A stretch of 32,303 bases of DNA from Candidatus Poribacteria bacterium. Its GTDB lineage: Bacteria > Poribacteria > WGA-4E > WGA-3G. Under the pieces are notes generated by a model. The model did not search any database, was not told the origin of the DNA, and saw nothing but the letters and a program-made list of their open reading frames with translations. Made by a program: the position numbers and the translations under genes. This document shows, one piece after another, positions 1-7,591 of the stretch (position 1 is the first letter of the stretch; the number at the start of each line of letters is the position of its first letter). The stretch is taken from positions 1 to 32,303 of the forward strand of contig JAAXHI010000147.1 of NCBI GenBank assembly GCA_012270875.1. The letters are read 5' to 3'.

Positions 1-2
1 TG

Positions 3-110
3 CGCGAAATCAAAGAAAAACTCGCTGACATAGGCCTTTGGCTCGGAATGGACTTGGATGACGAGAACTACGACGAGGACGAGGACATCTACGAAGAAGA
101 TACGGAGTAA
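3..110 (+). CDS. C-terminal end of an unidentified protein with an acidic tail (partial)
   Basis: An open frame enters from the left edge and stops at TAA 108-110, giving 35 residues. The last 18 are almost all Asp, Glu and Tyr (DENYDEDEDIYEEDTE). The first part (REIKEKLADIGLWLGMDL) looks helical. Nothing here identifies a family. The reading frame is the same as that of the methylase-like scrap that opens at 150, but three stop codons lie between 111 and 149, so the two are not one intact gene. It could be the natural end of an upstream gene or another eroded fragment. Confidence 0.4.
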   Translation, partial: REIKEKLADIGLWLGMDLDDENYDEDEDIYEEDTE

Positions 111-149
111 GTCCGATGAATATAATGAAAGGGTAAGCATAAATGCTAA

Positions 150-296
150 GCGATTCAATACATCTACCCAAAATTCTCCAAACAAATCATAGATGACATT
201 GACCGTGTACTTGCCCAACATTACGGCTTCACCGACGAGGAGTTATACCTCATAATCAACTACGACATCAAATATCGTATGGGGTTGGGGAATTGA
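150..296 (+). pseudogene. C-terminal remnant of an N-6 DNA methylase / restriction-modification enzyme
   Basis: The frame opening at 150, after TAA 147-149, reads IYPKFSKQIIDDIDRVLA, then HYGFTDEELYLIINYDIKYRMG, and stops at TGA 294-296. From memory, the pattern 'HYGFTDEELDFIINYDIKYRMG' is the usual extreme C-terminus of large Type IIG/Eco57I-like methylase-endonuclease proteins. Only about 48 codons remain. There is no start codon or ribosome binding site, and the hundreds of residues that should precede the motif are missing. It is therefore a truncated leftover. With the winged-helix remnant and the DprA-like gene downstream, it suggests an eroded defence region. Confidence 0.65.
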
Positions 297-333
297 GGCA
301 TCCGTACGTGTGAATTTAGGAAAGATGCTTATC

Positions 334-442
334 GTAGGTTGGGTTGAACGGACGAGATCGAAACATTAGCATCTAAAAGAAATAGTCTGCGGACTACACA
401 CCTACTATTGCTGCAGGGCACCGAGTGAAACCCAACGCTATA
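334..442. repeat. Palindromic intergenic repeat apparently split by a 69-bp insertion
   Basis: The arms GTTGGGTT (339-346) and AACCCAAC (429-436) are perfect inverted copies. They belong to a 'gtaggttgggttgaacg...gaaacccaacgc' palindrome that I recall as dispersed in Poribacteria and cyanobacteria. Normally the arms are separated by a short loop. Here they are 82 bp apart, and the tetranucleotide CGAG occurs on both sides of the extra DNA (353-356 and 422-425). The insert contains its own palindrome, TAGTC-TGCG-GACTA (383-396). Confidence 0.5.
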
Positions 443-539
443 CCAAAAGCGTTGAATACGCGAAAACTCAAAATCCGCGCAATCTGATACATCCGCGATT
501 CAGACAGTGTAAGCTTAAGCCCTCCTTCCACCTATAAAA

Positions 540-659
540 TTTCATAGCAATTTTCACAGCATCCACTATCAAAAATCGATCAAAATCCAATCACTGTATG
601 GGTTTACAAATGATTTCACAACTTATCATTTTTTGGATTTTGCTATGAAAACTGTGAAA
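540..659. repeat. Interleaved inverted modules in non-coding DNA
   Basis: TTTCATAGCAA (540-550) is complementary to TTGCTATGAAA (640-650), and the adjacent TTTCACAG (552-559) is complementary to CTGTGAAA (652-659). CAAAATCC (581-588) is also complementary to GGATTTTG (635-642). The order A-B...A'-B' is interleaved, so an RNA could not pair all modules without a pseudoknot. No gene covers 297-732. Apart from this and the split palindrome I see nothing else there. Confidence 0.45.
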
Positions 660-732
660 CGCGCGCCACTTCATTTCTCGAATTTTTGTGCAATACGGTT
701 GCACACATCCCACACTTCTGATAAAATAGTAA

Positions 733-983
733 GCGGAGGGAGTTTTAATTGCAGTCTATGAGGAACTAAGAGACCTAACAGATAACGGATTATTACATGT
801 GATAGGCAAGGGTAGGGGAACCAAGTACATACAAAAGGTAAACGATTAAGTAAACGATTAGGTGAACGATTCATACATCAAATGTGTCCGAAATCCCGCA
901 TGTAGATGGTATTGTCTACAATTGGAAGAGAGAAAAGTGGCTGATTAGGTAAGCGATTAATTAGGCAATTAGGTAAACGATTT
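733..983 (+). pseudogene. Decayed winged-helix C-terminus (RecG-like/AlbA_2-type regulator) with 12-nt repeats and five in-frame stops
   Basis: The frame from 733 reads AVYEELRDLTDNGLLHVIGKG followed by RGTKYIQ. This is a winged-helix end of the kind found at the C-terminus of AlbA_2/RecG-like proteins (typically 'L.eL...GLl.riGkGRgTyYv'). It then runs through a 12-nt repeat, three copies at 837-872 and three at 948-983. In this frame the repeat reads V-N-D-stop, V-N-D-stop, V-N-D, then after 22 stop-free codons V-A-D-stop, V-S-D-stop, L-G-N-stop, V-N-D. All five stops (847, 859, 946, 958, 970) are TAA or TAG, one C-to-T change from Gln. Relatives that I recall carry 'DQV.DQV' heptad-like tails. 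No start codon or upstream domain is present, so this is a remnant. Confidence 0.55.
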
Positions 984-1006
984 TAAAAAATCAACAGGAT
1001 CCAGAA

Positions 1007-1651
1007 GTGATACCGCCAATCCAACGCATCACACAAACAGAGCCGAATTATCCGAAAAAGTTAAAGGACATCCTAAAAACAGAAGCACCAGAAACGATTT
1101 GGGGACGTGGCAATATCGACTTGTTACCCGAAATAGATACCGCTTTCAACGGAAACCTCTGGGCACTCTTCTGTTCCAAGAGGTGTCCCGGCGAACTAAT
1201 ATTGAAAACACACGATTTGGCACAGAGGTTTAAGGAGAGAGGGATCCCAACAATTGGAGGCTATCATTCGCCGATTGAACAGGAATGCTTGCGGGTCCTG
1301 CTGCGTGGCGCGCAACCGATCCTCTTATGTCCGGCGCGGAGCATCGAAAATATGCGAATGAAATCGGCATGGAAAGACGCACTCACTAAAGAACGGTTAT
1401 TAATTCTATCACCGTTTGAAAGTCGCCATGATCGACAGACAGTGGCGTTGGCGAACCGGCGCAACGCTTTCGTCGCAGCTCTCGCCGACAAAATCTATAT
1501 CGCGCACGCCGCTGAAGGTAGCAAGACCCTGAAATTTGCAGAGCAGGTAATAGCCTGCGGCAAACCCGTTTTCACTTTTGAGACATCAGCAAACGAAGCT
1601 CTCTTTCAACTTGGGGCACAACGGATGGAACCGTCCGTATATCTCCAGTAA
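1007..1651 (+). CDS. Short DprA/Smf-like Rossmann-fold protein
   Basis: This 214-aa protein belongs to the DprA/Smf (DNA-processing) superfamily. DprA binds single-stranded DNA and loads RecA during transformation. The N-terminus has the usual lead-in ('PNYPKKLKDILKTEAPETIW', then GRGNIDLL, residues 14-40). The Rossmann core includes GGYHSPIEQECLRVLLRG (84-101), CPAR (108-111), the arginine motif ANRRNAFVAALAD (149-161) and GSKT (171-174). The HSPxExECL form marks a divergent subgroup rather than canonical DprA with its GxARGID motif. It is shorter than normal DprA (about 350 aa) and lacks the N-terminal SAM and C-terminal winged-helix domains. The start is GTG with CAGGA 8-12 bases upstream. 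The preceding DNA is a graveyard of defence-like fragments. Whether it serves recombination or defence is unknown. Confidence 0.75.
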   Translation: MIPPIQRITQTEPNYPKKLKDILKTEAPETIWGRGNIDLLPEIDTAFNGNLWALFCSKRCPGELILKTHDLAQRFKERGIPTIGGYHSPIEQECLRVLLRGAQPILLCPARSIENMRMKSAWKDALTKERLLILSPFESRHDRQTVALANRRNAFVAALADKIYIAHAAEGSKTLKFAEQVIACGKPVFTFETSANEALFQLGAQRMEPSVYLQ

Positions 1652-1682
1652 AGATAAATTCTGCACAATTCGGAGGAAAATA

Positions 1683-2585
1683 ATGGCGAAAACAGTTTTT
1701 GTAGGAGACCATGAACTGACCTTCCCGGGTCCACATCTCGGTGTGCTTCGGGATTGTAACGCTGTACTCGATTCGGCGGAAGGTTTACACCAACAGATAG
1801 CAGAAGATGGGTATCTGCTCGCTCGCGGTCTTATTGATAAGGAAAAGCTTGTCGCTGGACGGCGCGCGATCCTCGAATACGCCAATGGAAACGGAAAAGA
1901 CAACGTTTTCAAACCCGACACCGACATAATGGAGGCGATCGCTGGTGCAGGAAGTCCCGGACGAACGATGGGCACTCCCGCTGTTACACACCATCCAGAT
2001 GTCCAATCCGTTTTGGAAGGCGACGAGCTCTTCAAATTCTTCCGCAACTTCTTTGGCGGCGATACCCGCACGTTTGATTACAAGTGGCTCCGGTTCGTCC
2101 GTCCTGACGGCTGGTCGGGACCGCATTTTGATTTCGTCTATATGGGTAGAGGTTCTCAGCAGCTGCACACCTGTTGGGTTCCGTTCGGTGATGTGCCTGC
2201 GACGATGGGGACATTGACGGTCTTGGTCGGATCGCATAACCTACCGAGTTTCGCACCGATTCGGGATACTTACGGCAAAACGGATGTTGACAGAGATGGG
2301 ACGCCCGGACACTTCGGACGCGACCCGATGGAAATCAGCGATAAATACGGTGGTGAGTGGCAGACAGCCGATTTTGAGATGGGGGATGTCATCATCTTCA
2401 CGATGCACACGATGCATACCTCTACCAAGAATCTTTCGGATCGGTGGCGTATCAGTTGCGACATCCGTTTCCAACCGGCGGAGCATCCGATTGATGAACG
2501 ATGGGTCGGCAAAAATCCGATCTCTCATACAGGCAGCCAGCAGATTTCGTTTGAGGAAGCGAAAAAACAGTGGGGATTGGAATAA
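1683..2585 (+). CDS. Phytanoyl-CoA dioxygenase (PhyH) family protein
   Basis: A 300-aa Fe(II)/2-oxoglutarate-dependent oxygenase of the PhyH family. The double-stranded beta-helix metal triad is visible: H148-x-D150 in 'GPHFDF' and the distal His of 'MHTMHTSTKN' (H245 most likely). R256 in 'RWRIS' is placed to bind the 2-oxoglutarate carboxylate. The N-terminal part (EDGYLLARGLIDKE, 41-54) is the typical opening of the family. ATG 1683 is chosen over longer in-frame starts because GGAGG lies 7 bases upstream and the longer form would overlap the DprA-like gene. Substrate cannot be read from the sequence. The family hydroxylates lipids, amino acids or antibiotics and is greatly expanded in Poribacteria. 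It stands 31 bp after the previous gene and may share its transcript. Confidence 0.88.
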   Translation: MAKTVFVGDHELTFPGPHLGVLRDCNAVLDSAEGLHQQIAEDGYLLARGLIDKEKLVAGRRAILEYANGNGKDNVFKPDTDIMEAIAGAGSPGRTMGTPAVTHHPDVQSVLEGDELFKFFRNFFGGDTRTFDYKWLRFVRPDGWSGPHFDFVYMGRGSQQLHTCWVPFGDVPATMGTLTVLVGSHNLPSFAPIRDTYGKTDVDRDGTPGHFGRDPMEISDKYGGEWQTADFEMGDVIIFTMHTMHTSTKNLSDRWRISCDIRFQPAEHPIDERWVGKNPISHTGSQQISFEEAKKQWGLE

Positions 2586-2600
2586 TCCCCATTCGTAAAC

Positions 2601-2673
2601 GCGATATGTATATTTTTTCGTAATTTCTATACATGTTGGAATGTATATGTATGGTTTGTATACATATACATCT
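2601..2673. repeat. Diverged copy of the ATGTATA/TATACAT hairpin repeat, 3' side of fic
   Basis: This 73-bp stretch matches the 72-bp unit found twice at 3825-3968. It has the same order of half-sites (ATGTATA, a T-rich spacer with TTTTTCG, TTTCTATACAT, a second ATGTATA-like block, TTTGTATACATATACATC), with scattered substitutions and a one-base indel. It lies between the dioxygenase stop and the fic stop, so the fic gene is bounded on both sides by members of the same repeat in the same orientation. Confidence 0.75.
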
Positions 2674-2715
2674 CAATACGTGGTTCCCGCTTCTTTCCGT
2701 GGTTTTGCCAGGAGT

Positions 2716-3801
2716 CTATTCTGATAATAATTCCATAAGTTCTCTATTGATGTAGTAGTACTCCCGTCCCATCTTCACTCGCTCAAGTAAACCGAGTTCT
2801 ACGATTTCGTTCAAGTACCTTGTAGCTGTAATGCGACTACACGCCAGCTCCCTCTCAACGATGCTGATTTTGCAGTAGGGACTCTTGAAAAGTAGATCGA
2901 CAAACCCTTCGCGCTCAATAGCTTTCGTTCTCCCACGCGCTTTTATCATGACGTTATTGATAAGGCGATCAATTGCCTCTATTTTGTTTGCAGTGTCTCG
3001 TGAGGTCTGTTCCACTGCTGCCAAGATGTAGAGAATCCACTGCTGCCAACTTCCGTTTTCTGTGACTTCACGAAGATATTGATAATACGCATCCCGATTT
3101 TCGATAAAAAAACGGCTGAGATAAAGTATCGGTACATCAAGCAGTCCTTGATGTACCAAATAGAGGATGTTGAGTATGCGTCCTGTTCGACCATTGCCAT
3201 CCATGAAGGGGTGTATCGCCTCAAACTGGTAGTGCATTACAGCCATTTTGACAAGCGGTTCAAATCCATCAGTTTTATCATTAATAAATCGCTCAAGGTT
3301 TGTTAACAATCTGATAAGATTTCCGTATCCGATTGGAGGTCTATAAATAAGTTCTTGTGTCGCTCGGTTTTCGATCACTACCGGACCGTTACGCACCTTC
3401 ATTTCCTCGTCAAGAATACGCGAGCAGATCTGCTCAAAGAGTTGTATGTCCAGAGTTGAACCGTCTTGGATGTGCTGGTTCCCTTCCCATAAAGCCTCTC
3501 GGTAGCGCAGTACTTCTTTGGTATTAGAGTTAATTCGGTTTCTGTCAGATATCATAGCTCGGTACAGTTCATCGTTTGTCGTAACGATGTTTTCGATTTC
3601 CGAACTCCTACGTGCTTCCTGAAGCGGTAATGTATTTACCAGAACCTCTTCGTTTGGTAACACCTTTACCAAGGCATTTGCATTGGAAAGTTCTGTCATT
3701 GCCGATATGCAGGCTTTGAGGATGGAACGCGATTCGAGATCTGTAGCCGGAGGAAGTTCGGGGATATCGTTCCATGGAAGATTTGGATTGAATTGAGGCA
3801 T
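2716..3801 (-). CDS. Fic family AMP-transferase (class II, autoinhibited) with C-terminal winged helix
   Basis: A 361-aa Fic protein that would transfer AMP from ATP to a target hydroxyl. The full catalytic motif HPFMDGNGRTGR sits at 197-208. The inhibitory helix motif S66-S-E-I-E70-N71 matches [S/T]xxxE[G/N], with the blocking Glu upstream of the Fic core as in class II enzymes such as SoFic. The opening 'PQFNPNLPWNDIPELPPATD' also matches that group. Residues 295-361 form a helix-turn-helix/winged-helix segment (CKISIVERELACSRITATRY) ending YYYINRELMELL. The ATG at 3801 is preferred because the open frame extending to 3846 would begin inside the flanking repeat and the family starts here. 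All catalytic residues are intact. The gene is transcribed away from the 72-bp tandem repeat, which sits directly upstream and could hold its promoter or operator. Confidence 0.9.
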   Translation of the reverse strand: MPQFNPNLPWNDIPELPPATDLESRSILKACISAMTELSNANALVKVLPNEEVLVNTLPLQEARRSSEIENIVTTNDELYRAMISDRNRINSNTKEVLRYREALWEGNQHIQDGSTLDIQLFEQICSRILDEEMKVRNGPVVIENRATQELIYRPPIGYGNLIRLLTNLERFINDKTDGFEPLVKMAVMHYQFEAIHPFMDGNGRTGRILNILYLVHQGLLDVPILYLSRFFIENRDAYYQYLREVTENGSWQQWILYILAAVEQTSRDTANKIEAIDRLINNVMIKARGRTKAIEREGFVDLLFKSPYCKISIVERELACSRITATRYLNEIVELGLLERVKMGREYYYINRELMELLSE

Positions 3802-3824
3802 TGTTGTCACCAACCTTGATAATT

Positions 3825-3968
3825 GGACATGTATACTTTTTCGCAATTTCTATACATATCGGCATCAATATGTATAATTTGTATACATATACATCCGGAC
3901 ATGTATACTTTTTCGCAATTTCTATACATATCGGCATCAATATGTATAATTTGTATACATATACATCC
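3825..3968. repeat. Perfect tandem duplication of a 72-bp hairpin repeat upstream of fic
   Basis: Units 3825-3896 and 3897-3968 are identical base for base. Each contains two inverted pairs built from ATGTATA and TATACAT half-sites. One pair is separated by a T-rich spacer (TTTTTCGCAATTTC) and the other is nearly contiguous (ATGTATAATTTGTATACAT). Perfect identity means a recent duplication. A third, diverged unit lies at 2601-2673 beyond the other end of fic, and a 14-base scrap (GTATACATATACAC) is at 26932-26945. Confidence 0.85.
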
Positions 3969-3995
3969 AATATTTGGTATTTAGCACCCTCGCGA

Positions 3996-5171
3996 TTAAC
4001 CGAACAACGCTCGTCGGATCTGACGGACTGCTTGGCGAATCCGATCCTCGTTTTCTACGAGCGCGATGCGGATGTATCCTTCACCGTTATGTCCAAACCC
4101 GGCACCTGGAGAGACACAGACCTCCGCTTCATTCAGGAGTTTCATCGAGAAGTCGAGAGAGTTCAAATGCTGCCACGTTTCAGGGATAGGTGCCCAGACG
4201 AACATCGAAGCCTGCGGTTTCGGGACCTTCCATCCGATCCGATTTAACCCGTCCACAAGCACGTCGCGGCGTTTCTGATAGATCGCAGCGTTTTCCATCA
4301 CTGTATCCGCTGGCGTGCGTAAAGCCATGATTGCGGCGACCTGAATCGGCGCGAAAATACCGTAATCGTAGTAGCCCTTAATCCGAGCGAGTGCCTCTAT
4401 AATCTCGTTGTTTCCAGCTGCGAACCCGCATCGCCAACCCGCCATGTTATAGGATTTGGAGAGCGAAATAAATTCAATACCCACATCCTTCGCGCCCTTT
4501 GCTTGTAGGAAACTCGGTGCTTTGTAGTCATCAAAAACGATGTCCGCATAAGCCAAATCGTGGACGACAACGATCTCCTGTTGTTTCGCGAACGCAACGA
4601 TCTCTTCAAAGAACCCAAGATCAACGACAGCACCCGTCGGGTTATGCGGGAAACTTAAGATTAACATTTTGGGCCTTGGCCAAATGTCGCGTGTAATTTC
4701 AGTGAGCGAAGGGATGAAATCGTTCTCTTCGGTGAGCGGTATGCTCACAACACTTCCACCTGCGAGTACAATGCTGTAGGTATGAATCGGGAACGTCGGA
4801 TTCGGCACCATCGCCAAGTCGCCTTCATCAATCAAGGCTAAAGCGAGATGTCCGAGGCCCTCTTTGGTTCCGATGACAGCAATCGCTTCCTCATTCGGGT
4901 CGATGTCAACACTGAACCGGCGTTCATAGTGCCAACTGACTTCCCGGCGGAGATTATAGATGCCCCGTGAAGCGGAGTAGCGGTGATTCCGCATTTCCTG
5001 CGCGGCTTCTGTCAGTTTATCAATGATAGGCTGTGGTGTCGGTTGATTCGGGTTACCCATCCCCAAATCAATAATATCTATACCTTGCTGCCGACGTTCG
5101 TGTGTTATCTGTTTCAGCTTACCAAACATGTAGGGTGGGAGCCGATTTAAGCGTTTTGAAAATATATTCAT
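3996..5171 (-). CDS. alaC: AlaC-like class I/II aminotransferase (alanine / LL-diaminopimelate aminotransferase group)
   Basis: A 391-aa PLP-dependent fold-type I aminotransferase. The Schiff-base lysine is K239 in SLSKSYNMAGWR, and N177 in FPHNPTG and R247 are in their usual places. Close similarity to E. coli AlaC runs throughout from memory: RLPPYMF, the DLGMGNP box, YSASRGI, GTKEGLGHL, VVVHDLAYADIVFDDYKAPS and KLLNEAEVCVSPGAGFG. AlaC makes alanine from pyruvate and glutamate. Close relatives act as LL-DAP aminotransferases in lysine and peptidoglycan synthesis, so the substrate is not certain. The length is normal. The Shine-Dalgarno sequence is weak (AGAAG directly before ATG). The gene stands alone, its end 28 bp from the 72-bp repeat. 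The 200 bp upstream shows no convincing promoter. Confidence 0.88.
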   Translation of the reverse strand: MNIFSKRLNRLPPYMFGKLKQITHERRQQGIDIIDLGMGNPNQPTPQPIIDKLTEAAQEMRNHRYSASRGIYNLRREVSWHYERRFSVDIDPNEEAIAVIGTKEGLGHLALALIDEGDLAMVPNPTFPIHTYSIVLAGGSVVSIPLTEENDFIPSLTEITRDIWPRPKMLILSFPHNPTGAVVDLGFFEEIVAFAKQQEIVVVHDLAYADIVFDDYKAPSFLQAKGAKDVGIEFISLSKSYNMAGWRCGFAAGNNEIIEALARIKGYYDYGIFAPIQVAAIMALRTPADTVMENAAIYQKRRDVLVDGLNRIGWKVPKPQASMFVWAPIPETWQHLNSLDFSMKLLNEAEVCVSPGAGFGHNGEGYIRIALVENEDRIRQAVRQIRRALFG

Positions 5172-5372
5172 TCTTCTAAATATTTGGGTTTTCGCTCATT
5201 TTTTTCCTTCGTCAAAAAATGGTTTCCGATGCGTTCAACTGATGCTTTTCCATCATGTCGTGAACATATAGAGGTCACGATCACAATCCTCGTTTTTATC
5301 AAATTGAAAACCGTTTTCTGACAAAGATAAGGAAATGAACAGAGGTTATTTATCTGTTAACGAATTGATTTG

Positions 5373-6803
5373 CTATATCTTATCCATTGTGTTCCAATAT
5401 GTCCGTAACCGCTCACCCCAATTCGAGATGACGCGTTTCGGACTCGGATGCCCAATTTCCTGCCGATGAAGTTTCGCTTCCTGTGCAAGCAGTTTATCTT
5501 CGCACGTTTTGACGGTTTCACTGTAAGAGGTCTCTTCTGCCAAGTTTTGCGTCTCACCCGGATCATTGTGCCGATCGAATAGCTGCGCAAGTCCGAATTG
5601 TTCAGCATCTGGTCCGGGGGGTATGAAATCCTCAACCGCCTTCGGTTTATACTCTGTAACGTATTTATACCCATCAGTGACGATCGCGCGTCCCCAATAA
5701 TTGCTCTCTATGTAAGCATAATCGCGCCACGGGACATCTCTGCCTTCAGCAAGTGGACGCAGACTGGATCCCTGCAGCCTTTCAGGTACGTCAATCCCGG
5801 CATAATCACAGACGGTAGGGAATACATCTACACCGGAGACGAAATGCGTTTCGTCAAACCGATCTTTCTCTATCGGAATTTCCGTTCCTAAACACGCCAC
5901 GATGAACGGCACTCGCACACTCTCTTCGTAGAGCGTGAACTTCTGGAACATCTGATGGCTACCACACGCCTCACCGTGGTCAGCACTGAAGATGATGAGC
6001 GTCTTTTGGTGCAGAGATGTCTCACGCAGGAGGGTGAGTATTCTACCAATCTCAGCGTCAACTTTTTCAATGAATCTGTAGTAGTTCCATCTCAGATAAC
6101 GCCACTGAAGCGCATTCCATTCACGTACGCCTTTAAGGATCGCTGCATGGATCAGTGCGTCATCGACCCTTCGACAGACACGATGCAGCACCGTTTCCCG
6201 CGCATCGTAGTCGAAGTTTTCAGGGAGTGGCGGCAAGGCATCTTCCGAAACGATTCCCTGTTCTAACGGATCCGGGATGCGTTTTTCCTCATGGTTATGC
6301 AAATATTCGCATACGTCATGCGGATCAACGTAGCCGATCTGGAGGTAAAACGGTTCGTCTCCATCGTAATTCGTCAAAAAATCGGCAACCGCATGGGTGG
6401 ATGCTGAATCGTAGTATGCGGCACCACCAGCACCGATATTGCGTTGCCCGTAATAGAGGGTCTGGAAACTTTCACGAACATTTCTACCCGGGACATGCCA
6501 CTTGCCACAATGGAATGCCCGATAGCCACCTTCGGTCAGCACCTGTCCGATATCGGGGATCTCTGGGTGTAGATGTCCACCGTTGAACGGAACACCCGTT
6601 TCGGAGGTATATAACCCCGTTGCCCAACTCGAACGCGCAGCTGCGCACACCGGATCCGTACAGTATGATCGGCGAAAGGAGGTGCCGTTCCTGTGAAGCG
6701 CATCAATATTAGGCGTGTGAAGATACGGGTTTCCGTAAGCAGAGATCGCATCCCACGAGTGCTGATCGGTGTTGATAAAGAGGATATTCGGACGTTCGCT
6801 CAC
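5373..6803 (-). CDS. Sulfatase (alkaline phosphatase superfamily)
   Basis: A 476-aa type I sulfatase that would hydrolyse sulfate esters. The formylglycine site is C53-A-A-A-R57 (CAAARSSWATG), the C-x-[P/A]-x-R form, so it needs a formylglycine-generating or anaerobic maturase from elsewhere. Metal ligands are visible in NTDQH (D13, Q14) and SADHGE (D275, H276). K101 and H103 in CGKWH and K288 in FQKFTLYEESVRVP complete the active site. There is no signal peptide, so a cytoplasmic site is likely. The start is GTG, overlapping the stop of the upstream 263-aa gene by 4 bp, with a strong AGGAGGAG just upstream. Sulfatases are expanded in Poribacteria and linked to sulfated sponge or algal polysaccharides. 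The substrate here is unknown. Confidence 0.9.
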   Translation of the reverse strand: MSERPNILFINTDQHSWDAISAYGNPYLHTPNIDALHRNGTSFRRSYCTDPVCAAARSSWATGLYTSETGVPFNGGHLHPEIPDIGQVLTEGGYRAFHCGKWHVPGRNVRESFQTLYYGQRNIGAGGAAYYDSASTHAVADFLTNYDGDEPFYLQIGYVDPHDVCEYLHNHEEKRIPDPLEQGIVSEDALPPLPENFDYDARETVLHRVCRRVDDALIHAAILKGVREWNALQWRYLRWNYYRFIEKVDAEIGRILTLLRETSLHQKTLIIFSADHGEACGSHQMFQKFTLYEESVRVPFIVACLGTEIPIEKDRFDETHFVSGVDVFPTVCDYAGIDVPERLQGSSLRPLAEGRDVPWRDYAYIESNYWGRAIVTDGYKYVTEYKPKAVEDFIPPGPDAEQFGLAQLFDRHNDPGETQNLAEETSYSETVKTCEDKLLAQEAKLHRQEIGHPSPKRVISNWGERLRTYWNTMDKI

Positions 6804-7591
6804 GCGTCTCCTCCTATGCTCTCTTTCAGCACTAACATCTCGAAAAAGGTGGAAGCGATGGCGATGTTCCCGTGTGCATCAAGCCACCAATATGAAGGCA
6901 AAAGTCCAGCACCGTAAAGATAATAACCGTCAAGTGGAAAAGGGGTCTGTATTGATTCAAGGAAACCGAGCCTGCTTTTGGGTCTGAGTTGCTCCAGGTC
7001 TTCAAGCAGTGCAAGACCTACTCCGTTATCTGACGCTTGGAGTGTTTGTGCCAGTGCGGGAATTACATCAAAAAGTGCCCAATTGCACGTCAGTTTAGCA
7101 GATGCATCCACCGTTCCAGCAAGGATTTCAGTCCCGTTAATGCGGAGTCGCACTTCCGAATCTTCAACAAGATACCCTTCATACGTTAATTCAGAATACT
7201 TATCGTCGCCGCCATTTCGGGCATCAATACGCCAACTGTCTGTGAGGGAACGATAGTGCTTATCACGACAGCGGAATTGCATCCGTAGATTCTCACCGCT
7301 TGTTGTATTCTCGTATTGGACAGAGTAGTTCCAAAGATCGTTATCCTTGTTCCGCTCGATGATGGCTGTCCCGATGCTTAGTTCTTGTTTAGCACCCCCT
7401 CCAGCATAACCGCGCCAATAGTTCGGTAGGATATTATAGACGTGCGTGAACGTCTGTCCTGTTCGCGTGTCACGCGCGGCGATTTCGGCGTAATACGCAC
7501 GAAGCGTTCCAGTTAATTCTTGTGCGAATTGGGGATTTTGTGCACCATAATTGTAGTCAAATGACCAATGATGCCCACTGTTATCATTCAT
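6800..7591 (-). CDS. Conserved-looking hypothetical protein, 263 aa, between endonuclease V and sulfatase
   Basis: I do not recognise a family. The protein is soluble, with no signal peptide or membrane segment, and rich in Trp, Tyr and Asn. The middle (about 75-170) alternates short polar and aromatic stretches (LWNYSVQYENTTSGENLRMQ, YSELTYEGYLVEDSEVRLRI) that suggest a beta-rich, lipocalin- or jellyroll-like domain. The C-terminal part (205-263) has PFPLDGYYLYGAGLLPSYWW. It starts at an ATG overlapping the endonuclease V stop by 4 bp (ATGA) and its stop overlaps the sulfatase start by 4 bp, so all three are translationally coupled. Position suggests a role with the sulfatase, but nothing in the sequence proves it. 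Confidence 0.8.
   Translation of the reverse strand: MNDNSGHHWSFDYNYGAQNPQFAQELTGTLRAYYAEIAARDTRTGQTFTHVYNILPNYWRGYAGGGAKQELSIGTAIIERNKDNDLWNYSVQYENTTSGENLRMQFRCRDKHYRSLTDSWRIDARNGGDDKYSELTYEGYLVEDSEVRLRINGTEILAGTVDASAKLTCNWALFDVIPALAQTLQASDNGVGLALLEDLEQLRPKSRLGFLESIQTPFPLDGYYLYGAGLLPSYWWLDAHGNIAIASTFFEMLVLKESIGGDA

Noticed and set aside
671-874. Minus-strand open frame of 67 codons
   Set aside because: It lies antisense to the winged-helix remnant, has no ribosome binding site and shows no domain; it is a shadow.
733-983. Stop-codon reassignment (TAA/TAG as Gln) in the host
   Set aside because: Intact genes all around end normally at TAA or TAG, so a genome-wide change is excluded; decay is simpler.
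2716-3846. Longer fic start at 3846
   Set aside because: It would begin inside the 72-bp repeat, and the extra residues do not match the family; ATG 3801 fits better.
3825-3968. CRISPR-like array
   Set aside because: Two 72-bp units abut with no spacer, and the third copy lies 1.2 kb away; this is a tandem duplication.
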